This document shows, piece by piece, positions 16,368-23,503 of a stretch of 34,598 nucleotides of DNA. The first letter of the stretch is position 1. The number at the start of each line of letters is the position of its first letter. Source of the stretch: Sulfurimonas sp. (lineage in GTDB: Bacteria; Campylobacterota; Campylobacteria; Campylobacterales; Sulfurimonadaceae); the NCBI GenBank assembly GCA_015488615.1, contig WFNM01000081.1:1-34598 (forward strand), read 5' to 3'. A program made the translations under genes and the position numbers. The notes beneath the pieces were generated by a model that was not told where the DNA came from, did not search any database, and was given only the letters and a program-made list of their open reading frames with translations.

Positions 16368-17208
16368 ACCAAAGGTAAAAGCACCCGCTCCTGAATTAGT
16401 TCAAAATATGCAAAAAGTATTGCAAAATAATCATCTTACAACAGTATGCGAAGCGGCAGCCTGTCCAAATAGAGCAGAGTGTTATAGTCGTGGGAGTGCA
16501 ACTTTTATGATTTTAGGAGATGTTTGTACACGAGCCTGCTCGTTTTGTAATGTAAAAACTGGGCACGGAAAAAATATAGATGAAGAAGAGCCTCTGCATT
16601 TAACAAAGGCTATTAAAGAGCTAGGCTTAAAGTATGTCATCATTACTTCTGTTGATAGGGATGATTTAAAAGATTATGGTTCAAAACAATTTGTGGCATC
16701 GGTGAAAAGTATAAAAAAATACAATCCTAAGATAAAAATAGAGCTATTAACACCCGATTTTCACTATGATAAACCTGCCTTAGAGAGAATTATAGCAAGT
16801 GATGTCTACAAACTTGCACATAATCAAGAGACAGTACGAAGGCTCAGTAGAACTATTCGTCCTCAGAGTGATTATGATCGTTCATTAAAAGTTTTGGAGT
16901 ATTATGCTAAAAACTCCAACAAAATTGTCAAATCATCTTTGATGGTAGGGCTAGGAGAGCATGAAAATGAACTGAAAGAGAGTATGCATGAGCTTTTAGA
17001 TGTTGGTGTGAGTGAGATAACCATTGGGCAGTATTTACAGCCTACATCAAAGCATCATAGTGTCGAAAAGTATTATAATGCACAGTTTTTTCATGATTTA
17101 AAAGCTGAAGCCTATAGTATGGGATTTCAAGCTGTGGCATCAGGGATATTGGTGCGAAGTTCTTATTTTGCAGAAGAGTTAAAACCTTTTTTAGTATATA
17201 AGAATTAA
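16351..17208 (+). CDS. lipA: Lipoyl synthase LipA
   Basis: This radical-SAM enzyme inserts two sulfurs into the octanoyl group on E2. At 285 residues it has normal length. The auxiliary cluster cysteines are C33, C38 and C44 (CEAAACPNRAEC); the radical-SAM cluster is C59/C63/C66 (CTRACSFC). The C-terminal RSSYFAEE contains the conserved serine that ligates the auxiliary cluster. GGAG lies about 8 nt before the ATG. With lipB it makes the PDH module self-sufficient for lipoylation from endogenous octanoyl-ACP. Confidence 0.95.
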   Translation: MIQQFKPKVKAPAPELVQNMQKVLQNNHLTTVCEAAACPNRAECYSRGSATFMILGDVCTRACSFCNVKTGHGKNIDEEEPLHLTKAIKELGLKYVIITSVDRDDLKDYGSKQFVASVKSIKKYNPKIKIELLTPDFHYDKPALERIIASDVYKLAHNQETVRRLSRTIRPQSDYDRSLKVLEYYAKNSNKIVKSSLMVGLGEHENELKESMHELLDVGVSEITIGQYLQPTSKHHSVEKYYNAQFFHDLKAEAYSMGFQAVASGILVRSSYFAEELKPFLVYKN

Positions 17209-17284
17209 TTTAGAAATCGTTCAGTTGTTATTTTATTAGGATTTGCTACAATTTATGTAACTATTATTCATAGTAAAAAAACAT

Positions 17285-17290
17285 TATAAC
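17285..17290 (+). promoter_or_regulatory. Possible -10 box for pfkA
   Basis: TATAAC lies in the 137-bp gap between lipA and pfkA, about 55 bp before the ATG. A loose inverted repeat, GCTAC...GTAAC, is centred near 17253. The gap has no convincing terminator, so pfkA may also receive read-through from lipA. Weak evidence. Confidence 0.3.
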
Positions 17291-17345
17291 TTTTTACTTT
17301 AGCTGATATTTTTTTGCTAATGTATTAATAAAGAGGAGAATATTT

Positions 17346-18305
17346 ATGTCGTTGGCTATTATTTGCTCAGGAGGTGATGCTCCAGGTATGAATCCTGCTA
17401 TTAAAAAATTTGTCGATTATGTTTACGGTAAAGGTGAACAAAGTTACTTTATCTATGATGGTCTTGAAGGTCTTATAGATAATAATATAAAGGAAGCTTC
17501 CTATAAAGATGTTGCTGGTATTGTGCATCTTGGTGGTACTATCATTCGCTCTTCACGCTCCAAAAGATTTTATGAACACAAATATAGAAAACAAGCCTAT
17601 GAAAACCTAAAAGCACTTGACATAGATGGTGTAGTAGTCCTGGGTGGTGATGGCTCTTTTCGGGCTATGGAAGTTTTTAGTTCTGAGTTTGCTATAAATT
17701 TTGTGGGTATTCCTTCCACTATTGATAATGACATTTATGGTAGTGAATATTGTCTAGGTGTGGATACCTCTTTAAATGTCATTCGTGATGCTGTAGATAA
17801 AATACGTGATACTGCATCTTCTTTTAATCGCGCATTTATTATTGAAGTGATGGGGCGAGAATGTGGTTATCTCGCAGCTGTTTCAAGTATCGTGAGCGGT
17901 GCAGAAATATGTGTCATTCCTGAAATAAAATTTGATAAAGAGAGTGTGCAAAAACAGCTTAAAGCTGAAATAGACAATGGCAGAAAGTATGTCCTTGCCA
18001 TTGTCGCAGAGGGAACAAATAAAAGTTCAGAAATTCATGACTGGATTGAAAAAGAGCTTGGGCTTGAGACAAGAGTCAGCATACTTGGTCATATTCAAAG
18101 AGGGGGTAATCCCACTGTGTATGATCGTCTTATGGCATTTGACTTCACCATAGCTGCTGTAGATTATCTGCTTGCATATAAAGATTCAAACAAGGTTGTT
18201 GTCTATAATAAAGGCGAGCTTTCATTTATAGAGATAAAAGAGGTTGTTTCAAAAAAATATGTTTTACCTCAGAAGCTCATAGGTTCTATTAAATATTTAG
18301 ATTAA
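17346..18305 (+). CDS. pfkA: 6-phosphofructokinase (PfkA family)
   Basis: This phosphorylates fructose-6-phosphate, the committing glycolytic step, normally missing from autotrophic Campylobacterota. The 319-residue length matches bacterial ATP-PFK. CSGGDAPGMNPAI is the N-terminal nucleotide loop, GGDGSFRAM carries Gly at the position (104 in E. coli) associated with ATP use, PSTIDNDI holds the catalytic Asp, and MGRECGYLA binds the sugar phosphate. The residue equivalent to E. coli Gly124 is Ser, neither the ATP-type Gly nor the PPi-type Lys. AGGAG lies about 8 nt before ATG 17346, similar to the pgi leader. Confidence 0.93.
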   Translation: MSLAIICSGGDAPGMNPAIKKFVDYVYGKGEQSYFIYDGLEGLIDNNIKEASYKDVAGIVHLGGTIIRSSRSKRFYEHKYRKQAYENLKALDIDGVVVLGGDGSFRAMEVFSSEFAINFVGIPSTIDNDIYGSEYCLGVDTSLNVIRDAVDKIRDTASSFNRAFIIEVMGRECGYLAAVSSIVSGAEICVIPEIKFDKESVQKQLKAEIDNGRKYVLAIVAEGTNKSSEIHDWIEKELGLETRVSILGHIQRGGNPTVYDRLMAFDFTIAAVDYLLAYKDSNKVVVYNKGELSFIEIKEVVSKKYVLPQKLIGSIKYLD

Positions 18306-18328
18306 GACTTAATATACATTTTTAAGTC
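18306..18328. terminator. Weak AT-rich hairpin between convergent pfkA and pgpA-like genes
   Basis: GACTTAA and TTAAGTC form a 7-bp stem around a 9-nt loop directly after the pfkA stop, between two converging genes. There is no long U-run, so it would be a weak or bidirectional terminator. A second small repeat, GCAGC...GCTGC, lies at the pgpA-like stop. Confidence 0.35.
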
Positions 18329-18362
18329 ATCTTATATATACTGAAGAAGATATGCAGCTTTT

Positions 18363-18827
18363 TTAAAGTGCTGCTTGGAGTTGTAGATAAACTTGCCAAA
18401 GAGCAGAGCTTGATATTCCTGCAGCAGCTCCAGCTATGATAGAGGAAGCTATAACACCCACTCCACCTTTAATACTTTTTTCTATACGACCAATGATAGA
18501 TATCTTTGTAATCATAAAGAAAATGAAAAGTACAAAAGAGAGTAGGGCTTGGATAAGAAAGCCATTTCCAAATACTAAAATATCTTTTATTTCAACACCA
18601 AATGCAGGTGCAATGCTCAGTGCAAACCAGAGTCCAACAAAAGAGTTGAGAATTACACTTTTAGTATCAAAATTCTTATCTTTATTTATTTTTGCATTAA
18701 TAGTTTTAATAGCTAATATACTTAGAAGTAGTGTAGCTAAAAAGAGTGTTTCCTCATCAAAATAGATAAGGATACTTAGTCCACTTATAAGTGAAAATAG
18801 TGTAATTGCGATAGTTCTACTATTCAT
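18363..18827 (-). CDS. PgpA-like membrane protein lacking the catalytic acidic residues
   Basis: The 154-residue protein aligns by eye with phosphatidylglycerophosphatase A: NFDTKSVILNSFVGLWFAL matches the VDE(F/V)xGxW region, and a later stretch, IIGRIEKSIKGGVGVIASS, matches PIRWxDRxxxGGxGxMxDD. The acidic residues that bind metal in PgpA are replaced: DE by N61-S62, the Asp of FDxxKP by M105, DD by S128-S129. The N-terminal PGT-containing segment is also missing, and a TAG immediately upstream in frame (the sat-like stop) prevents a longer start. Several hydrophobic helices remain. It is probably not a phosphatase; a structural or regulatory role is possible. It lies 12 bp after the sat-like gene. 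Position matches C. jejuni Cj1610, annotated pgpA as I recall. Confidence 0.65.
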   Translation of the reverse strand: MNSRTIAITLFSLISGLSILIYFDEETLFLATLLLSILAIKTINAKINKDKNFDTKSVILNSFVGLWFALSIAPAFGVEIKDILVFGNGFLIQALLSFVLFIFFMITKISIIGRIEKSIKGGVGVIASSIIAGAAAGISSSALWQVYLQLQAAL

Positions 18828-18839
18828 ATTTTTTAAATC

Positions 18840-20030
18840 CTATGTTAGTGATGTTGTTTGGTAGAGCTTCATAAGCTCAATATAAAAATCTTTCTCTGAG
18901 TGTTCCTCTAAAAGACCTTTAGTAGCGAAAGTATCATAGTAGATTTTTTCTAAGTTTTTAAATCTATTTGGGTAGAGTTTAGCAAGTAAAAATGCACTAA
19001 TCTGTTTTCGCATTAAAACAGCAGGAGGTAAAATTCCTGCTTCAAGAAGTTGCAATATAGAGTCTGCATGATAAGAGATTTGATGGTGTTGTCCATGCGG
19101 ACAAGTATTTTTACTTACAAGTGTTGTGCACTGATCACAGTAGACATACTCACTTGCAATATGAATTTCTATATCTATACCGGTAACCTTATCTACTATT
19201 GATTTGTTAGAGTTACACTCATAAAACATACCAAGACCAGCATGGTTACGTCCTATGGTAAGCCTATCACAGCCGTAGTTTTTGGCCACTATCGCATCGA
19301 TGATTATTTCGTTATATCCTGCAAAGATGTAGCTGTTTTCTAAAGGAACGATAACAACACGGTTTTTAGGTAAAAAGTTATTAACAAAGAATTCTAGCGA
19401 CTCATGTCTAAGATCATAGTTGAGGTTTGCAGTCTCGTAAGGTTTAAGTAAAAATATTACAAGCAAATCAGTATTGTCAAGTGCTTGACGAATAAGTCTT
19501 TCATGCCCACGATGTAGAGGATTTGCTGCCATAACTAAGGCAGTTGTATGCTTTGCATTTATCGCTTTTTTTGCAGTGCGAATATTAATCCTGTTTTGGT
19601 TTGGAGCATTATCACATAAAACATAGTTCCCACTAACTGCCCAGTGCCCAAGTCTTTTTATCGTGGCTTGTACTCCAGGGTGCGAAAGGTCATCTGTACC
19701 GTATATATGTTTGACTCGCTCATTAGGATCTATTTCGAAAGCCTCCTCAACATTGAGTGTAGCAAAAACTTCACCCTCACAGATAATATCAATAAGTTCA
19801 TTTTTTTCTACTTTACTTAAAAGAAGTTCATTTTTCTTTCCTGAAGGTGCAAGAATAAAAGGAAAAGGGAAAGATTTTCCATGTATGAGGCCTTTTTCTA
19901 AAACCCCACGAGAACCCTCTTCACACATCAGTTTTGTAACTGGCAGGAGAAGCCCATCTGAGACAAGTTCAAGAGCTGAAGCAGCTTCTTTATCTATAAA
20001 AAGTGTTTTATTTTTTCTTAACAATGTCAT
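18840..20030 (-). CDS. ATP-sulfurylase-like nucleotidyltransferase with altered active site
   Basis: The 396-residue protein has the overall layout of sulfate adenylyltransferase (Sat): an N-terminal PUA-like domain, LSHPGVQATIKRLGHWAVSG, the HxGH site NPLHRGHE (H173, H176), GRNHAGLG, and the zinc motif CDQC...CPHG (C298, C301, C310). Key substrate residues are changed: QTRN is MAAN (167-170), the Arg of the RYAGPR region is absent (IFAGYNE), GRDHAG is GRNHAG, and the SGTKVR region reads HADSIL. Sulfate/ATP chemistry is therefore doubtful, though an adenylyl- or nucleotidyl-transfer reaction remains possible. The start overlaps the upstream regulator by 23 bp. It corresponds in position to C. 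jejuni Cj1609. Confidence 0.7.
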   Translation of the reverse strand: MTLLRKNKTLFIDKEAASALELVSDGLLLPVTKLMCEEGSRGVLEKGLIHGKSFPFPFILAPSGKKNELLLSKVEKNELIDIICEGEVFATLNVEEAFEIDPNERVKHIYGTDDLSHPGVQATIKRLGHWAVSGNYVLCDNAPNQNRINIRTAKKAINAKHTTALVMAANPLHRGHERLIRQALDNTDLLVIFLLKPYETANLNYDLRHESLEFFVNNFLPKNRVVIVPLENSYIFAGYNEIIIDAIVAKNYGCDRLTIGRNHAGLGMFYECNSNKSIVDKVTGIDIEIHIASEYVYCDQCTTLVSKNTCPHGQHHQISYHADSILQLLEAGILPPAVLMRKQISAFLLAKLYPNRFKNLEKIYYDTFATKGLLEEHSEKDFYIELMKLYQTTSLT

Positions 20031-20895
20031 ATTTTTTCCGTTTTTCCCATAAGCTTTTACGGCTTATGCCTAGTTTTTTACTAAGTTCAGTATCTGGATA
20101 TTTATCTTGATAATTAAGTACTATATATTTTACATAATCCTCAATAGGTAATATCTCACCCTTATCAAAGACATTATTTTCATTTTTAATTTCTATGATT
20201 GGATATGCAACATCCTCAAGTTTATCACTACTTGCGACAATAACTTGACGACCTTTGATTAGATCACAGAATGTTTTTTTATCAGCTTTTTTGAGTGTTT
20301 GGTAGTCTATGATGTAGATAAGTGTATTTTGTGGTAATGAGCTTACTTCATTAAGACTTTTTGGATCACTAAGTGTAATAAAATGCATTGGTAAGTCTTT
20401 TGATTGTGCATACTCAAAAGCGAAGGCATCTGCATACTTTTGAAATCCAGAACTGATAAAGAGAGGGAGTTCAACAGCATCTATATTTTGCTCATGCTGA
20501 GCATTGATAAATATATGTTTGAGGTACTTCTCATAAGCACTATTTCTGCGTTTAAGCTTCTCATAGTCTTGATAATGGTTAATCTTTCTTACAAGTTCTT
20601 CTATCATAAATGGTTTCATGATATAGTCTTTAGCACCAGCAGCTAGAGGTTTTGATACTGTATCATTGCTGATGTATGAAACCATAAGAATAACGATAGA
20701 ACTCTTAAAAGTTTCAACGACAGGAATGAAATCTTGACCATTTATATTTGTAGAGAGAAGTACTACATCATAGTTATTACTACGAATAGCATCTTTTGTA
20801 GATGTGCACATTTCACAAATATGTCCTTGCTCACCAAGTTTTGTTGCTATGCTCTGTGCGAGGTAGACTTCGTTTTCGATTATTAGTATTTTCAT
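20008..20895 (-). CDS. HP1021/Cj1608-type orphan atypical response regulator
   Basis: The 295-residue protein has an N-terminal receiver domain (1-110) in which the phospho-acceptor is Ser (S48 in VVLLSTNINGQD), and the usual acidic pair is E7-N8; the conserved Lys (K94, MKPF) remains. It should act without phosphorylation. The middle part (about 120-245) looks like a vestigial AAA+ domain, and the C-terminus (about 258-292, LSKKLGISRKSLWEKRKKY) is a Fis-type helix-turn-helix. This matches Helicobacter HP1021 and Campylobacter Cj1608, known to bind oriC and to regulate redox and energy genes. It follows ispDF by 5 bp. No partner kinase gene is nearby. Confidence 0.85.
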   Translation of the reverse strand: MKILIIENEVYLAQSIATKLGEQGHICEMCTSTKDAIRSNNYDVVLLSTNINGQDFIPVVETFKSSIVILMVSYISNDTVSKPLAAGAKDYIMKPFMIEELVRKINHYQDYEKLKRRNSAYEKYLKHIFINAQHEQNIDAVELPLFISSGFQKYADAFAFEYAQSKDLPMHFITLSDPKSLNEVSSLPQNTLIYIIDYQTLKKADKKTFCDLIKGRQVIVASSDKLEDVAYPIIEIKNENNVFDKGEILPIEDYVKYIVLNYQDKYPDTELSKKLGISRKSLWEKRKKYDIVKKK

Positions 20896-20900
20896 ATGTA

Positions 20901-22019
20901 TTAATTCTTCCAGTTATAGTATTTTAGATTTGCATTTGAGGTGACTGCTACACCCTCTTCTCGACCAATAAAGCCAAGTTTTTCTGTGGTTGTCGCTTTG
21001 ACATTGACACGACTCATATCTATCTCAAGAAGTGAGGCTATAGTCTCTCTCATTTGGCGTTTATACTTGCCGATGCGAGGTTTTTGTGCTGCTATAGTAA
21101 CATCTACATTGACTATGATAAAGCCAAAATTGTGCAGTTTCGTAACAACTACTTTGAGGAGCTCTTTTGAGTCTATCCCTTTATATCTATCATCATTATC
21201 AGGAAAGAGCATGCCTATGTCACCCATTCCCGCTGCACCGAGTAGGGCATCTATGAGAGAGTGTAGGGCGACATCCCCATCACTATGTGCTAAAAAGCTA
21301 AAGTCAGACTCTATCTCAACACCACCAAGCCACATAGTTCCCTCTGTATCAAAAGCATGAACATCGTAACCGTTACCACTAAGTGTATCAGTTGATGGAG
21401 CCTCTAGGCAAGGGATTTTGTTTAAGTCATGGATGTAAGTGATCTTGTGGGCATCCTCTTCACCAAGGATAAAACTACGCTTTCCACCATTGGCTACTAT
21501 AGCACTACTCTCATCCGTAAACTCTTCACTCGTTTGCAGTGCTGACTTTAATGTAGAAACACGAGAGAGTTGTGGAGTCTGTATGCGTTTTACTTTATCT
21601 CTATCTATAGTTTCATTTTCATAGACTATAGTATCGGTAACTTTGAGGTAAGGAACTACAGAGTCACTCTTACCTTGTTCATCTAGAATAGACTCAAGTA
21701 AAGTAGTGCTAATACAAGCACGAGCGATGTCACTGACAAGAACATACTCACTCTCTACAAGTGCAAGTGTATTTTTGAGTGACTGCTGTCGAGTGTTACC
21801 ACCCTTTACAAACTTGTATGAAGCATAGTTTTGCATAAAGGGCATTTCATCTTCTGCACAAACTATAATAATCTCATCAAATTTTTGAGTTTTTTCTAAG
21901 TTCTGTGCTACAAATTGCCATAAAGGTGTGTGGTTTATACGCAACCAGTGCTTCTTTACACCCATCTCAAAACGGCTAGAACTCCCAGCTGACAGTAATA
22001 TAAGCGATAATTTAGACAA
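20901..22019 (-). CDS. ispDF: Bifunctional IspD/IspF of the MEP isoprenoid pathway
   Basis: The N-terminal half (about 1-215) is the CTP:methylerythritol-phosphate cytidylyltransferase (LSAGSSSRF, SDIARACIS, TPQLSR). The C-terminal half (about 220-372) is the cyclodiphosphate synthase (GYDVHAF metal site, LAHSDGDVALHSLIDALLGA, KATTTEKLGFIGR). The fused order D then F is typical of Campylobacterota. The nucleotide-binding stretch reads KKHWL instead of the common PKQYL. The start codon is TTG at 22019, supported by AGGAAA about 9 nt upstream; no in-frame ATG fits. It is the first gene of the - strand operon. Confidence 0.94.
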   Translation of the reverse strand: MSKLSLILLSAGSSSRFEMGVKKHWLRINHTPLWQFVAQNLEKTQKFDEIIIVCAEDEMPFMQNYASYKFVKGGNTRQQSLKNTLALVESEYVLVSDIARACISTTLLESILDEQGKSDSVVPYLKVTDTIVYENETIDRDKVKRIQTPQLSRVSTLKSALQTSEEFTDESSAIVANGGKRSFILGEEDAHKITYIHDLNKIPCLEAPSTDTLSGNGYDVHAFDTEGTMWLGGVEIESDFSFLAHSDGDVALHSLIDALLGAAGMGDIGMLFPDNDDRYKGIDSKELLKVVVTKLHNFGFIIVNVDVTIAAQKPRIGKYKRQMRETIASLLEIDMSRVNVKATTTEKLGFIGREEGVAVTSNANLKYYNWKN

Positions 22020-22050
22020 AATATATTTCCTCAGTTAAATGTGTTACGAA

Positions 22051-22056
22051 ATTATA
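22051..22056 (-). promoter_or_regulatory. Predicted -10 box for the ispDF operon
   Basis: On the minus strand the sequence reads TGTGTATAATTTCG, a perfect TATAAT preceded by TGTG, about 31 bp upstream of the ispDF TTG. The rest of the 123-bp divergent gap up to 22143 is AT-rich without other clear signals. Confidence 0.6.
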
Positions 22057-22142
22057 CACATAAAAGACTTTTGCAATCTTAAATAAGATAAAATAGATGA
22101 GATAAATGAGTAAAAAAATGAGTAGCTAGGAAAGGAAAACTT

Positions 22143-22466
22143 TTGATAAAACATAGAAATGTAATGAAAAGAATAGAAAAGATTGTTACGATTCTTTTTT
22201 TAGTGAGTCTCCCTTTTGTAGTGTACTTTACGTCATTAACTAAGTCTGTACAAAAGATGGAAGGGCAAGTTGTAGATTTTGGGGCTTATACTAATGAGCA
22301 AGGTATTCATAGTTTTTTAATGGTAAAATTAGATACAAATAGAACAGTTAAGGTAATGTATGAGAGTGCTTCAGGATTTAATGTTGGAAAAAAAGTGCTT
22401 TTAAATGAGAAAACAACTGCCTTTTTTGGAATGAAGAAGTATAAAATTATTAAGTGGTACGAGTAG
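22143..22466 (+). CDS. Small membrane-anchored protein of unknown function
   Basis: The 107-residue protein has one N-terminal hydrophobic segment (about 14-31, VTILFLVSLPFVVYFTS) followed by a roughly 75-residue domain rich in beta-type sequence (KMEGQVVDFGAYTN... VKVMYESASGFNVGKKVLLN), resembling a small OB-like or barrel domain. The start is TTG 22143, chosen because AAAGGA ends 6 nt before it; the first in-frame ATG (22164) has no Shine-Dalgarno. No family recognised. It is the first of five + strand genes with short spacing. Confidence 0.65.
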   Translation: MIKHRNVMKRIEKIVTILFLVSLPFVVYFTSLTKSVQKMEGQVVDFGAYTNEQGIHSFLMVKLDTNRTVKVMYESASGFNVGKKVLLNEKTTAFFGMKKYKIIKWYE

Positions 22467-22492
22467 AAATTTAAAAGCCTTAAGGGATGAAT

Positions 22493-22942
22493 ATGAAACT
22501 TGTTGTAACTAAACGCGACACAATTATAGTTTGGATAGTGGGGCTTTTGGCAACTGCTGATTTATTAGGATTTTTTCAAGGTTCAGTAGTAGAAGTCAAT
22601 GGCATAAAACTGCAGAAACCTTTTTTAAGTAAATATAGTGCAATATATGCACCAAACAGTGTTGAAGAAGATGGGCAGTCCTATAGACTCAAAGATGGTA
22701 TGTTAGTTATTGATTTTGAATATGCTTATATTTTTAATGAAATCAAACTTGGCTTTTTTTCCGCTAAAGATTCAAAAGTATTTGCTAAATGTGCAAACTA
22801 TACTATTGCTACGAACAGTGAAGATAGATATAAATACAGTACTTCACTCTATCATCGTAAAGCACATCTCAATGTAACTATTATTTCAAATAACAAAGAA
22901 GATGTACACTCTTTTGCAGAGCAAATTTGCAAGAATAAATAG
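22493..22942 (+). CDS. Small membrane-anchored protein of unknown function
   Basis: The ORF track begins at ATG 22487, but AAGGG directly abuts that codon and sits about 6 nt before ATG 22493 (MKLVVTKRD), which is the better start, giving 149 residues. One hydrophobic segment near the N-terminus (TIIVWIVGLLATADLLGFF) is followed by a soluble domain with three cysteines, one at the C-terminus (EQICKNK). No family recognised. It lies 26 bp after the previous gene. Confidence 0.65.
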   Translation: MKLVVTKRDTIIVWIVGLLATADLLGFFQGSVVEVNGIKLQKPFLSKYSAIYAPNSVEEDGQSYRLKDGMLVIDFEYAYIFNEIKLGFFSAKDSKVFAKCANYTIATNSEDRYKYSTSLYHRKAHLNVTIISNNKEDVHSFAEQICKNK

Positions 22943-22954
22943 GAATTGTAATTA

Positions 22955-23503
22955 ATGAAAAGTTGGGAAGATTTATGGTGGTTGTTTACACAGCCTTTAT
23001 TTATAGGATTACTGTTGTTTGGAGTGCTATTAGAGCCTCTGCTAAAATATTTACACCGTTTTTATCCTGCTTCATGGCAAGAGGAAGTAAAAAAGGCTGA
23101 GGCACTAGAAAATGAACAACTTATAAAGAGAGGTAGGAGATACACAGCTCAAATGGTTATTTTACCTCCATTAGTTGTTTATATTGTCTATCTTATGTAC
23201 ACATACCTTCATGGAGGGACATTATCACCTTTTTTTGTAAGTGATTCTATTGCTCGTATTTTTGCACCTGCTATGATGGTATCTTTTAGTATTTTAAGTT
23301 TAAATGATGAATTTATTTTTAAGTACTTATTTCAAGAGAAATATCCACTATACAGAGAACTGTCACAGAAGTTGTATGGGGCAGACAAATATACTCGGTT
23401 TATAGATAAACACAAGAAGATCCTTGCATGGTTTTTTATTTTTCTTGGGCTGTTAGTATTCTTGAGTCTTGGCGGTTACCTTGGAGAGATAGATGTTCAA
23501 TAA
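22955..23503 (+). CDS. Multi-pass membrane protein of unknown function
   Basis: The 182-residue protein has about four hydrophobic segments (LFIGLLLFGVLLEPLL, VILPPLVVYIVYLMYTYL, IFAPAMMVSFSILSL, ILAWFFIFLGLLVFLSLGGYL) and a charged cytosolic loop with EEVKKAEALENEQLIKRGRR. No family recognised. AGGAA lies about 10 nt upstream of the ATG. It overlaps the next gene by 11 bp. Confidence 0.65.
   Translation: MKSWEDLWWLFTQPLFIGLLLFGVLLEPLLKYLHRFYPASWQEEVKKAEALENEQLIKRGRRYTAQMVILPPLVVYIVYLMYTYLHGGTLSPFFVSDSIARIFAPAMMVSFSILSLNDEFIFKYLFQEKYPLYRELSQKLYGADKYTRFIDKHKKILAWFFIFLGLLVFLSLGGYLGEIDVQ

Noticed and set aside
18436-18765. 109-residue + strand ORF opposite the pgpA-like gene
   Set aside because: It is the antisense shadow of a clear PgpA-family protein; no Shine-Dalgarno or recognisable product.
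20941-21360. 139-residue + strand ORF opposite ispDF
   Set aside because: Shadow frame over the conserved IspF domain; Ser/Arg-rich translation without domain signal.
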